From a virus, in IMG/VR virus record IMGVR_UViG_3300042691_044486, positions 1 through 25,620 of that record: a stretch of 25,620 nucleotides of DNA; one strand, 5' to 3'. The translations under genes were made by a program, and so were the position numbers. Of the stretch, positions 16,425 to 25,100 are shown one piece after another; position 1 is the first letter of the stretch, and each line of letters opens with the position of its first letter. The notes under the pieces are model-generated. The model did no database searches, was not told the DNA's origin, and saw only the letters and a program-made list of their open reading frames with translations.

Positions 16425-16841
16425 ATGAAATATATTACTAAATATAAATTATTCGAAAATTCAGATTCCGATGAAGTAAAGGAAGATTTAGAATTTATAT
16501 TAATTGATCTTAAAGATATTCAAATTAATTACTCTATAATAGAAAGGAGTAAATTTTTAGATGAACCTCACGAGGATTGGTTTAGGAACACAAGGGTAGA
16601 AAGTGGATTTAAAGACTATGTTAATGTCAGTGTGTCTACAAACAAAAATCATATTGAGGAAATTGTCAATATAGTGAAAGAGTGTATTGGTTACATGACC
16701 AACCTGGGTTGGAAGTATCACACAACGATTGATAGAGGAGTTAGAATAATTGACTTAGATTTAGATGAGTTAATATCTTTATATAATACAGATATTTCAG
16801 AATACCTAGGAGAAATTCACATACACTTTTGGAAAATATGA
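16425..16841 (+). CDS. Small phage protein of unknown function with MKYITKY leader
   Basis: A 138-residue acidic protein that I do not recognise. It starts MKYITKYKLFENSDSDEV, very like the leader of the upstream gene, with LFE at residues 9-11 fitting a hydrophobic-x-E cleavage site. The remainder alternates helices (VKEDLEFILIDLKDIQ; HIEEIVNIVKECIGYMTNLG) and strands (DYVNVSVSTNK; VRIIDLDLDELISLY), suggesting a compact alpha/beta domain. No membrane span is visible. CATATAATATTC at 16409-16420 lies just upstream and could be a promoter. The stop codon overlaps the start of the following gene as ATGA at 16838-16841, so the two are probably translationally coupled. Confidence 0.6.
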   Translation: MKYITKYKLFENSDSDEVKEDLEFILIDLKDIQINYSIIERSKFLDEPHEDWFRNTRVESGFKDYVNVSVSTNKNHIEEIVNIVKECIGYMTNLGWKYHTTIDRGVRIIDLDLDELISLYNTDISEYLGEIHIHFWKI

Positions 16842-17104
16842 TGTTACCATTCAAAGAACAAAAAATATCTGATAATAATTATATCAGAACATTCTATCAA
16901 GATGTTGATTCTGGAGATTTATACTGGCATCGTGATTTTGAAGATAGAATAATTGAATCTATTGAGAAAACTGATTGGAAATTTCAACTAGATGATAAAT
17001 TACCAATTAATATAGAAGGTGAAATATTTATACCTAAAGGAGTTTATCACAGATTAATAAAGGGTACTGGTGATTTGATGATTAGACTACAAAAGTTAGA
17101 TTAG
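16838..17104 (+). CDS. Small cupin-like phage protein
   Basis: An 88-residue protein starting MMLPFKEQKISDNNYIRTF. The frame extends upstream to a TTG at 16829, but the ATG at 16838 is preferred because it forms a clean ATGA overlap with the preceding stop. Conserved-looking blocks are YWHRDFEDRIIESIEKTDWKFQLDD, LPINIEGEIFIPKGVYHRLIKG and DLMIRLQK. The order of a W-H-R-D-x2-D-R strand, a W-K-F-Q-L strand, a G-x-x-F-I-P-x3-Y-H-R turn and a final strand resembles a small single-domain cupin. The histidines at WHRD and YHR could be metal ligands. Similar small proteins occur in marine T4-like phages without a known role. It ends with a four-base convergent overlap with gp47. Confidence 0.65.
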   Translation: MMLPFKEQKISDNNYIRTFYQDVDSGDLYWHRDFEDRIIESIEKTDWKFQLDDKLPINIEGEIFIPKGVYHRLIKGTGDLMIRLQKLD

Positions 17105-18207
17105 TCGTTTTTAACTTTATAGTTCTCATTGTATATTTTTATAACTTCAGAAAACTCAGAAATTATACCACTTTTAAAGTTCTCATTGTCATACTTTTGA
17201 TTTTCAATATAACTTTTTATAAAATCCTCGTATTCTAACTGAATTGATATTTTAAGTTCTTCTTCTGTAAGTTCTTTATCTTTCTTTTCTTTTTCACCTT
17301 TTACAATATCATCTAAGTATTCAACAGATGAGAAATTGCCTACCTCTAAAAGAGTTTCTAACTTTCTTCTAATTTTTCTATTACTAATGAGTAAGTTATT
17401 AGATATAACTAGGTCTATATAGTCCTTTGAATTTTTAAGAGAGTCAATTGCATCAATATCATCTTCAGTAACAACTTGCACTTTTTTAAAGACGGGAGAA
17501 TAGGTGTTAGGTTCAAAATGTACTTCTCCACTAACTAAATCAAGTACTGTAATTCCTTTTTGATCTCCCATATCGTTTCGGTCCATTTGATAGGGTGACC
17601 CTATAAATGTGAAGTTTTTATGAGTTTGTCTGATGTGGATGTGTCCCGAGAATACGTGTTTAAATCTATTAAATTCATCTACATCTATCTTATCTGCGTT
17701 TCTATGTGCAACAGAGTTTAAATGCATTCTACACCCATTTAAATCACTATGACAGAACAAATAATCTCCTGAATTAGATTGAATCTCTTTTATCATATCT
17801 AATCTTTTTTCAACCCACGGCATTAAGACTAATTTACTTCCAAAAACTTCTACACTGGTAGTCTCGGTATAGACTGTAATATTGTCAACAAAATTAAATA
17901 GTCTAACTGAATTGACATCATTAGTGCCTTTATTCCAAAGATCATGATTTCCAACAATTAAATGTACTGGTAATATTTTAGAAATCTCAGTTAATATTTT
18001 CTCAGCCTTATAAGAAGCAATAATTGGAATAGATGTACGGTTATCATATAGATCGCCACAATGAACGAGTATATCTCCCTCTTTAGCATTTTCTTTTAGA
18101 TATGGAATAAAAAAATTATAGAAATAGTCTTCCATCATATTTAACCATTTATCTAAATTGTTTAGATAAACTCCGAAATGCCAATCAGTTGTTATAAATA
18201 CCTTCAT
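17101..18207 (-). CDS. 47: T4 gp47-like recombination nuclease subunit (SbcD/Mre11 family)
   Basis: Metallophosphoesterase nuclease of the SbcD/Mre11 family. In T4, gp47 pairs with the gp46 ATPase to resect DNA ends for recombination-dependent replication and host DNA breakdown. All metal-binding motifs are present: DWH at residues 8-10, GDLYD at 51-55, GNHD at 86-89, the lone histidine H153 in FCHSD, and GHIH at 188-191. A capping-domain-like region (about 230-300) and a Lys/Glu-rich helical tail (KGEKEKKDKELTEEELKI...) follow, as expected for the surface binding the partner ATPase. Length 368 against 339 in T4, so it is complete. The partner gp46 is not adjacent in this window, which differs from the usual 46/47 neighbourhood. 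Its start is preceded by an AT-rich TATAAAAT element (about 18226-18233). Confidence 0.93.
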   Translation of the reverse strand: MKVFITTDWHFGVYLNNLDKWLNMMEDYFYNFFIPYLKENAKEGDILVHCGDLYDNRTSIPIIASYKAEKILTEISKILPVHLIVGNHDLWNKGTNDVNSVRLFNFVDNITVYTETTSVEVFGSKLVLMPWVEKRLDMIKEIQSNSGDYLFCHSDLNGCRMHLNSVAHRNADKIDVDEFNRFKHVFSGHIHIRQTHKNFTFIGSPYQMDRNDMGDQKGITVLDLVSGEVHFEPNTYSPVFKKVQVVTEDDIDAIDSLKNSKDYIDLVISNNLLISNRKIRRKLETLLEVGNFSSVEYLDDIVKGEKEKKDKELTEEELKISIQLEYEDFIKSYIENQKYDNENFKSGIISEFSEVIKIYNENYKVKND

Positions 18208-18259
18208 CTAAAATATTATATTTTAATTTTATATGAAGAATTCTTAGTTATGTTCAATA

Positions 18260-18288
18260 AAAAAACCGACACAAAGTATCGGTTTTTT
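18260..18288 (-). terminator. Intrinsic terminator after the tail tube gene
   Basis: AAAAAACCGA, a nine-base loop, then TCGGTTTTTT (18260-18288). It lies about 22 bases beyond the tail tube stop on the minus strand, in the gap before the gp47 start. On the minus strand the stem is followed by a T run. Confidence 0.75.
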
Positions 18289-18310
18289 ATTAAATATTTC
18301 TGAAATTTTA

Positions 18311-18937
18311 TTAATATCCAGCAACAAATGGAGGTGCAATTGTAAATGTACCATCGATATATTCATCAACCCAGTAGTCACAAACAAAGTTTGCGGTTAC
18401 GTTTGCTAAGATACCTTGTCCTTCATAAGTAAGTGAAGGTGATGATACCGCCTTTAATTGACAGTTTTGGAAAGTTACTCTTCTAAGTACCAATCCTTTT
18501 TTATCGTGTTGGTTAACGATAAGTGTACCAACAGTATCTGCCTTATAATGCAAATAACCGTTTTGTGAATTCCAAGCCAAATCGTACCAAGCTCTAAGTG
18601 CAGCCCAAGTTTCCATAGAACCGTTATTGTTTACGTTAACGTTAAAAGAAACTGCTAGGTCTTCGATGTGTGTTTCACTTGGACCAGCATTGATGAACGC
18701 ACGAGTTGAGTACTTCCATCTTTGGTTAGAAACACCAAGAGTTTTGTTGGTTGTATTCAAATCAATTGATAAAGCTTGTTGTAGAAACAAAATTGGGTCT
18801 CTACCTTGAGCTTGAAGAATCGTAGGTAACACGAATGTAACCTCGAACAAGTTTAAATATACTGGTTCTTGTGGGTTGGTACCCGGACCACCAGGAGCTC
18901 CAGCTACTTGTAACTGGGTAAAATGTGGAAGCGGCAT
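18311..18937 (-). CDS. 19: T4 gp19-like tail tube protein
   Basis: Monomer of the rigid inner tube of the contractile tail. The chain starts MPLPHFTQLQVAGAPGG. It then shows the tube-family beta-sandwich pattern: PVYLNLFEVTFVLP near the start, a SIDLNTTNKTLGVSNQRWKYSTR loop, and EDLAVSFNVNVNNNG, then METWAALRAWYDLAWNSQNG helix-strand. VLRRVTFQNCQLKAVSSPSLTYE followed by ANVTANFVCDYWVDE gives the C-terminal strands. These resemble gp19 of T4 (163 residues) and related T4-like tube proteins; the 208-residue length reflects loop extensions. Codon use is richer in G and C than in neighbouring genes, as is common for highly expressed virion proteins. The gene is monocistronic: it is followed by a terminator and lies apart from the sheath, with the gp26-like gene and a homing endonuclease between them. 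Confidence 0.85.
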   Translation of the reverse strand: MPLPHFTQLQVAGAPGGPGTNPQEPVYLNLFEVTFVLPTILQAQGRDPILFLQQALSIDLNTTNKTLGVSNQRWKYSTRAFINAGPSETHIEDLAVSFNVNVNNNGSMETWAALRAWYDLAWNSQNGYLHYKADTVGTLIVNQHDKKGLVLRRVTFQNCQLKAVSSPSLTYEGQGILANVTANFVCDYWVDEYIDGTFTIAPPFVAGY

Positions 18938-19147
18938 AATTAATTTTTTTATTTTTTGTTTAATCGCTTTGGCAACTATGAATTATATATTTTATCTATA
19001 ATTACCTCTATCTAATTACATGATTATATATTGATATAAAAAAGTGACTTTTTTCCGATTTTTGGATATAAATTATGTTTTTTTTGAAAAAAACAAACCC
19101 AGAGAAACATAATATAAGTATATATACCTAAAAAATAATAAAATCAA
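18938..19147. promoter_or_regulatory. Divergent regulatory gap between tail tube and gp26-like genes
   Basis: 210 bases without a gene. On the minus strand TATAGATAAAATATATAATT (about 18981-19000) lies roughly 45-60 bases before the tail tube start. On the plus strand TATATATA at 19119-19126 lies about 21 bases before the ATG at 19148. A 9-base inverted repeat, ATTATGTTT (19072-19080) with AAACATAAT (19105-19113), directly precedes the plus-strand box and encloses a TTTTTGAAAAA hairpin. It could be an operator or an RNA structure. Confidence 0.35.
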
Positions 19148-20089
19148 ATGTCAACTAATAAAGAAATGTCAGAAGAAGATTTTTTGAAAAAACATCTTGA
19201 AGAAAGAGAAAAGAAATCCACTGACTTTAATCCAGCTAAAAACATGGCTGAACAAATTGTTGTTCAAAATGTTGATAATACTAAAGTTTCTGACCTTCAG
19301 TACTTTCATTTTGACATCAAAGATTTACCTTGTGGCAAATTCTACCCAGCAGGAACATCCTTAATGATAAGACCAGCTATGGTAAAGGAAATTCAATCAT
19401 ATTCAATGGTAGATGATAATAACTTCTATGATATCGTTGAAAAAATGAATGATATGCTACAATCATGTGTTAGAGTTAAATATTCAAACGGAAATATTGG
19501 TAGCTACTTAGATGTTAAAGATCAAGACAGACTTTATCTTGTTTTTACTATTAGAGAATTAACTTTTCAAAAAGGTAACACTCTTGCGGTAACAGTACCA
19601 CACGGCGCAGGTGATGCTCAAATCGATCTTATAAGAGATAACTTTAAATTCCATGAAATCGATGAAAAACTTGAGAAGTTTTTTAATAAATCTAAAAACT
19701 GTTATGTTTTCAAAACGATTAATGGAAAAGAGTTCGAATTAACTCCTCCAAACATTGGTATACAAAAAGCCTTCACTGACTATATTATCAAAGAAAATAA
19801 TGAGAATAGAACTCCCAATCTCGCATTTCTTAAAATTATACCTTTCATGCTTGAAGGTAGAAATTCAATAACTTACGAAGGTATAAAGGCTAAGTTAAAA
19901 GACTTCGAAGAAATGGATGATATCTCCTTCCAATTCTTAAACGCAGCAGTTGGTAAAATGACTTTTGGTATCAAAGAACTAGTTAAGAATATCAACGGAG
20001 AGGAGGTCCGTGCTGAAATGCAATTTCCCAACGGAGCGTCAGGTATTTTCGTTGTTCATGATGCCTTTGAGGCCTTTATTGAAAAATAA
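19148..20089 (+). CDS. T4 gp26-like baseplate hub / tail assembly protein
   Basis: A 313-residue protein. After a charged, helical N terminus (MSEEDFLKKHLEEREKKS), residues about 53-140 hold the gp26-like core. It reads FHFDIKDLPCGKFYPAG, then LMIRPAMVKEIQSYSMV, then MNDMLQSCVRVKYSNG, then VKDQDRLYLVFTIRELTF. This parallels the T4 baseplate gp26 family, in which an 'I-R-P-x-T-V-K-E' strand, a cysteine-containing middle and a 'D-R-x-Y-L-x-x-x-I-R' strand recur. A second alpha/beta region (KNCYVFKTINGKEFEL onward) follows. Proteins of this family act in hub assembly or as tape-measure chaperones rather than in the mature virion. The gene is longer than T4 gp26 (208). Its 3' end overlaps a second frame (20058-20309), a layout typical of tail assembly chaperone pairs. 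Family assignment is moderate. Confidence 0.6.
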   Translation: MSTNKEMSEEDFLKKHLEEREKKSTDFNPAKNMAEQIVVQNVDNTKVSDLQYFHFDIKDLPCGKFYPAGTSLMIRPAMVKEIQSYSMVDDNNFYDIVEKMNDMLQSCVRVKYSNGNIGSYLDVKDQDRLYLVFTIRELTFQKGNTLAVTVPHGAGDAQIDLIRDNFKFHEIDEKLEKFFNKSKNCYVFKTINGKEFELTPPNIGIQKAFTDYIIKENNENRTPNLAFLKIIPFMLEGRNSITYEGIKAKLKDFEEMDDISFQFLNAAVGKMTFGIKELVKNINGEEVRAEMQFPNGASGIFVVHDAFEAFIEK

Positions 20090-20309
20090 ACTTCTTCTTC
20101 AAAAGCACTTTCATGTTAACGAATTTTCAATTGATAATTGGCCATTCTGGATGTTAGAAGAAAATATACAAATTGTCAATGAATTAAATGAAGAAGAAGA
20201 AAAGCAAAGAAAGCAAGATGAAGATTCACAACAAAAAGGAATGCCAAACTTCAATCCTAATCAGATAATGAGTGGTATGAATAATCTAGGTAGTGGATTC
20301 AAACCATAA
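20058..20309 (+). CDS. Small tail assembly chaperone-like frame overlapping the gp26-like gene
   Basis: The frame lies +1 (equivalently -2) relative to the upstream gene and overlaps its last 32 bases. Possible starts are ATG 20058, ATG 20061 or GTG 20010. The conserved-looking part begins only after the upstream stop: LLLQKHFHVNEFSIDNWPFW, then MLEENIQIVNELNEEEEKQ. A low-complexity Q/N/G tail (NFNPNQIMSGMNNLGSG) follows. The motif 'hhF...Y/F..SID.WP(Y/F)W..E..I..LN' is characteristic of the second half of tail assembly chaperones (the T part of G/GT) and of gp51-like small hub-assembly proteins. It may be translated from its own start, or as an extension of the gp26-like protein by frameshifting at the A5 run (20082-20086) just before the stop TAA (20087-20089). 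The terminator follows three bases after its stop. Confidence 0.6.
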   Translation: MMPLRPLLKNKLLLQKHFHVNEFSIDNWPFWMLEENIQIVNELNEEEEKQRKQDEDSQQKGMPNFNPNQIMSGMNNLGSGFKP

Positions 20310-20311
20310 AT

Positions 20312-20339
20312 AAAATCCCAGAATATTCTGGGATTTTTT
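20312..20339. terminator. Bidirectional intrinsic terminator
   Basis: AAAATCCCAGAA-TA-TTCTGGGATTTTTT at 20312-20339, with 8-base perfect arms flanked by A and T runs. It separates the plus-strand chaperone-like gene (stop at 20309) from the convergent homing endonuclease (stop at 20338-20340), so it can end both transcripts. Confidence 0.8.
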
Positions 20340-22032
20340 ATTTTGTCAATATCCATTTTTTATTACCAGCATTATAAACTCTATAAAATCCCCATTCCTC
20401 CATAATTTGTTGCTCGGTCTTATCCATATCACCACCAATTTTTTTCAATCTTGATTTTCTCCAATTAAAACGATTTTCTCTTTTTTGATCAATTACATAC
20501 CAATAACTCGGTGATGATGTGTGTTGATATGAAAATCCTAATTTATCATACATATTACCGTCTGAAATCATATTATCAGAATAGGTTTCAATAGACAATG
20601 GATCATACTTTTTTAAAAAGTAACTTAACAACCTAGAAGAACCACCAACAACAGTAGTAAAAATTTTATTACAAAATCTAGTTAATTCATAGACTCCTTC
20701 TCTGTGTCTACCTCCTAATGGTAGTCTTAATTTTGAAAATGTCATTAGAGATACCAAAATTCCTTGATAAAATAAACCAATTCTAATAGAAGATTTACAA
20801 TCACCTTGAAAGTGATTTTCGTTTAAAAAGGCCTTTGAGGAACTATAATCTATTTCTATAATCTCACATTTTCTTGCTGGAATTTTTGTTGATTTATTAA
20901 GCTTATTAAGAATAAATGATTTGCAAATCTCTCGTTTGATAGTCCAATCATCTTCCCATATAGTTAAAAGTTTTATATTATTAGAACTTGCAACCTCTCT
21001 TTTAACCAAGTGATAGTTCTCATTTTTATATTTAGATGAGTGCCACCATAATCCATTGAATTCGAATCCAATGTTTAGTGATGGAAGAAATATATCTATC
21101 TCGTAAGGTTTTATCGAAGATCTATCATCAACTAGTATCTCACCGGCGTAATTTTCTTTGATAAAATTATAAACCTCGATCTGTGATATTGAAGAATTTT
21201 CAGAAATAGGAAAGCAGTTAGTACAAATACTAAGACCAGAATTAATTCTATAATAGAATTGGTATGTTAATATTTTAAAATTCCGATCACACTTACAACA
21301 TTTAAATAGTAGATGTGTAGATATCGATTTTTCAAAACCTAAAAAAACAAACTCATTAGTGTTTATTTTACTATTTATTCTAACAACATAATCATCATAG
21401 AAATGAGAAATCGTTTTTGAGTGAATCTCTTTATTTCTCCATGGATGTTCAACTCCATATCTCTTTAATGATGTTAATTTAAAAGTATCTTTAAATGAAC
21501 TTGATTTAAAAGATTCAATTCTTTTTTGCAATAACTCACTAGAATTACTTGGATTTTCAACTCCCCAATTTTTGATTAAAGTTTGCATTGATTTATCTTG
21601 AATTGATTTTAAATTCATAGGTGAATTATGACCATATTTCTCTTGATTAGTTTTTATGATTTTATCTTTTATCTCTTGTGACTGAGCAGGAGATTTTGTA
21701 CCCCATTTAGATATTGATTTCTCTTCTTTGATCTTCTTTATATTTGGGTCGTCCGAAACACACTTCTTCGAGCAATATTTCAAGTACCCAATCGTTGAAT
21801 TTTTAAATTTAACTCTATTATTACAATTTGAATTTTTACAAGCTGGTATTGACTTCAATTCATTTAAAACGAGATAAACTTTTTCCTTAAAACTAATATC
21901 TACTATTTTATTGATATCACAATATGAAACAATAAAATTATATTCTTCTGGAAAATTTTTATATAAAAAAGATTCTTTGTACAGTTTTCCCGATGGATCC
22001 GGGTTTCTAAAAATATCTAAATTCATAAACAT
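20338..22032 (-). CDS. Second free-standing homing endonuclease, paralogue of the one at 3156-4712
   Basis: A 564-residue protein sharing its architecture with the first homing endonuclease. An N-terminal zinc-finger-like cluster is at C65, C70, C87 and C91. Four NUMOD-like repeats begin near residues 109 (KWGTKSPAQS), 132 (KYGHNSPMN), 155 (NWGVENPSNS) and 191 (RYGVEHPWRN). A second cysteine group is at C245-C248 and C270-C273. The nuclease core EIDIFLPSLNIGFEFNGLWWHS (E311, D313, E324, H331) is followed by LLTIWEDDW. The C-terminal GNAT-like domain (FLNENHFQGD, LVSLMTFSKLR, GNMYDKLGFSY) then leads to the RFNWRKSRLKK end. It lies between the sheath gene and the gp26-like gene, bounded by terminators on both sides, so it is a self-contained insertion. 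Start ATG 22032; a second in-frame ATG is two codons later. TTTAATATATATG at about 22042-22054 is a candidate promoter. Confidence 0.85.
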   Translation of the reverse strand: MFMNLDIFRNPDPSGKLYKESFLYKNFPEEYNFIVSYCDINKIVDISFKEKVYLVLNELKSIPACKNSNCNNRVKFKNSTIGYLKYCSKKCVSDDPNIKKIKEEKSISKWGTKSPAQSQEIKDKIIKTNQEKYGHNSPMNLKSIQDKSMQTLIKNWGVENPSNSSELLQKRIESFKSSSFKDTFKLTSLKRYGVEHPWRNKEIHSKTISHFYDDYVVRINSKINTNEFVFLGFEKSISTHLLFKCCKCDRNFKILTYQFYYRINSGLSICTNCFPISENSSISQIEVYNFIKENYAGEILVDDRSSIKPYEIDIFLPSLNIGFEFNGLWWHSSKYKNENYHLVKREVASSNNIKLLTIWEDDWTIKREICKSFILNKLNKSTKIPARKCEIIEIDYSSSKAFLNENHFQGDCKSSIRIGLFYQGILVSLMTFSKLRLPLGGRHREGVYELTRFCNKIFTTVVGGSSRLLSYFLKKYDPLSIETYSDNMISDGNMYDKLGFSYQHTSSPSYWYVIDQKRENRFNWRKSRLKKIGGDMDKTEQQIMEEWGFYRVYNAGNKKWILTK

Positions 22033-22077
22033 ATAAGTTTAACATATATATTAAATACACCTATTTTGTTTAAATAA

Positions 22078-22105
22078 AAAACCCAGATATTCCTATCTGG
22101 GTTTT
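22078..22105 (-). terminator. Intrinsic terminator after the tail sheath gene
   Basis: AAAACCCAGATA, loop TTCC, TATCTGGGTTTT. The 8-base core stem is CCCAGATA (22082-22089) with TATCTGGG (22094-22101), and the A run at 22076-22081 becomes a T run on the minus strand. It lies about 20 bases beyond the sheath stop and insulates the sheath from the homing endonuclease downstream. Confidence 0.8.
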
Positions 22106-22123
22106 AATTATGTTTATTCAGAA

Positions 22124-25100
22124 TTATGAATTTATAAATCCACCTGCTGATATAGCTCCTGTTCTCAAGATAGTGATATTATTAACGATAATACCCATAC
22201 CCTTAATAGGTTCTACATATGTATCAAGAACACCGATAGAGTTCTCTATGATTTCAAGAGTGTTATTTTCCTCGTCAATCTTGTTGAAGTAGTTGAATAA
22301 ACCATTTTGAGCAACATACTTTTCACAAATTACGTCAGCCGCCAACTTGATTTGAGATCTAGTCTCAGGTGAGTTGACTGTCCATTGGAAGTCTAACAAC
22401 ATTCTTGAAAGTTCTCTTTCGAGTTCAATCAATACTTCTCTAACGTGTATTAATGAAAGAGCTGACTTAACAAGAACTTGAGCTGTATTTTCAGTCTCAA
22501 TTATAAATCCTCTGTTTCTCTTAAATGTAAGAGGGTTCATCTGAGCTTGGTTCAAATATTCCAAATCAGATGGAGTGAAGATTTGTTCTAGGTCAAGTAT
22601 TCCATTTATTCTACCGTTATTAACACCCGCAGCGATAGTCCAAGGAGTTACACTTGTTGTAGTGCTCTTGTGCTTTCTCATAAAGGTCAATCCAACAAAT
22701 GGTGCTGGTGGTACATCTATGTTTCTACCATTATCATCGATTGTAACGTATGGTAAGAAATATCCTACTGTAGTTACACCAACTCCCTTACCAAATGAGT
22801 ACAAGAAACTTGGATTTGCTTCAGGGTTTGCACCAAGAGCCACATATTCAAGTTGTACATTTCCAGAATCGTCCTTAAACGATGGGTTTGAAGAGTTTTT
22901 GAATTGCTTCAAAGATGGCATGTTTATGATACCAAAAGCATCTAAACGATCACCACAAATATCAACTAATTGTTGTTTTGAATCTGCTGATAATCCTAAT
23001 CCAAATGAATCAACCAAATATCTAAAGTCGAATGCTTCTTTATTTGTCAAAGCTTTGAATAGAGTAGTTCCTTTATTAACAACAGCTAAGATTTCATTCA
23101 ATCTAGTATCAGTTCCATCAGGTAGAGAAGCCTCTCTAATTCTGAATCCTTTCAATATGATACCCTTATATGTTGTAACATAGTCATCGATTTTAGTAAA
23201 TCTGTTAGTCTGCTTATCACCATTGATATCTCTAACTTTAATTGCTGAATCTGTTGACAACTCAATATAAGTTGTATCATTTGGCCAAAGTTTCTTAGTT
23301 AATATTCTAGTAAGCTTCTTCGGCATTTCATCAGCTCTTAAAATTGTCTCATCAAATTCGGCTTCAAGGAAATCACCAACTTTAACTTCGCCGTATCTGC
23401 TTCTCTTAACAAGAACTTTGTTTGGAATAGGTGTCCAACCAGATGGATATTCAAGTTCCAAAGTTTGCTTATAATTACCTTTCTCAGATTTGATAAACAG
23501 TGTTCCGTTTGTTGCTAAAGCGCTTCCAACTGTAGCGTTCTCTGAACTCAAGATTGAATCAGTTGACAAATCGGATTGTTTAAATTCTACTGTCAAGTTA
23601 CCACTGTCATCTGTTGAATTTACTAAGTAAATAGGTGACCCGCTAAACTCAGTGTTGTAACCATATACTTTATCAACATTTACCATCTCATCTGTTACAA
23701 CTTCTTTCACTTCATATGCAAAGTAGCTATAAGATGCGGTGTTGATACCTTCTTGTAATCCATTGCTGTAAGAACCAATCAAGTAAGCTCTACCACCAAG
23801 TGCGCCAGTTGCGTCAGCAGGTAATGTAAGTCCATTTTCGATTGCTAATCCAGCGTCCCATTTCGCAGTAAACACACCTTTGTTTAATGTTCCACCTACA
23901 AGGAATTGATATCCATAAACTGGATCAGTGAACTGATCGCCAGCTAATCCTGTGTCAAAGTTAGCAAGATAAGATTTGTTTTGTGTAGTGTATGTACCAC
24001 CTTCTGTAACTTTGAACATTAAGTAGTTATATCCATCTAAAGATGCTGTTATTCCAGCTCCTTCGATGAACTGAACTTCTACTCCTTCCCAAAGTTCATT
24101 TTGGAAGAATACATCACCAGTACTGATATTTCCTTGATCATATTGAGTATAGTAAGATGAATACTTACCAACAACACCAATAGAAGCAGTAGAACCATCT
24201 AACACTGGTATAGTATTTTTAGTCTCAAGACCAATGTAGTCAATCAAGAATTCATCGTCGATTTTGTAGAATACTAATTCGCCGTAAGTTACTAATTCAG
24301 CAATCTCAGCACTTGTCAAACCAGTTGACATAACAAAAGATTTATTTACAGTTGTTCCAGTTTGGAAACTTCTGAATGAAACTTCACTCAAAGGCTTTTT
24401 GGTAGTCGTAGTTCTTGGATCAAGTAAAACAAGTCCTTTGAACGTATTAGAAGTATTAATATAAGTTAAGAGTGTATTAAACATCTTGAACTTTCTATAT
24501 TGCTCATAGTTTTTAACATCTGGAGTCGAATTAGTATTCAAGAATGTGATAAGAATATCACCTTCTGCTAAAACTTCAGTCAATGTAGATGTTGTACTGA
24601 GAGTATAATCAACTCCAAATTGAAGTGGAATGTATGCCAAACCACCACCACCAGTTGTAGCATCAACTGTAACGTCGGTGATACTAGCAGTCGCAGACGC
24701 TCCTCCGGAGAATCTACCTCCGTATAAGCTAACTGTACCCCAGCTAAGAACTACATCGTTAGCTGATACAGTAACCTTAGTATTTGGAACTGTAGACTTC
24801 TTAACTTGAACATTACCATTTGTATCAAGTACATATGCAATATTGTAAGATTGTGTACCTGAAGTTGTTGGTAATTGTGGATAATCTGTATACAATAACT
24901 CTAAAGATTGTGTACCAGAAGGTATTGAAACCAATGACCCACCAATTACAGCATAACCATTATCTGATATAGAGTCAACTGTATAGTTAGCCGTAACACT
25001 CGAAGATGTTGTGATAAGATCACCACTTCTAAATAAATCATTAACATATCCCTCAGAGAACCAGTAAGTTCTATTTGGCCACTTAATGTAATTTAAATTT

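Noticed and set aside
16829-16837. TTG start for the cupin-like gene
   Set aside because: ATG at 16838 gives an ATGA stop-start overlap with the upstream gene and is the stronger start.
20002-20012. GGAGG followed by GTG at 20010 as a Shine-Dalgarno-led start for the overlapping small gene
   Set aside because: The spacer is only three bases, the sequence also codes for conserved-looking residues of the gp26-like protein, and other genes here do not use Shine-Dalgarno sites. The later ATGs or a frameshift are more likely, though GTG cannot be excluded.
22575-23183. Plus-strand 202-residue frame opposite the sheath gene
   Set aside because: It is antisense to the conserved sheath core. The sheath reading has clear family motifs, and this frame has low-complexity Ser/Pro/Asn composition typical of an antisense shadow.
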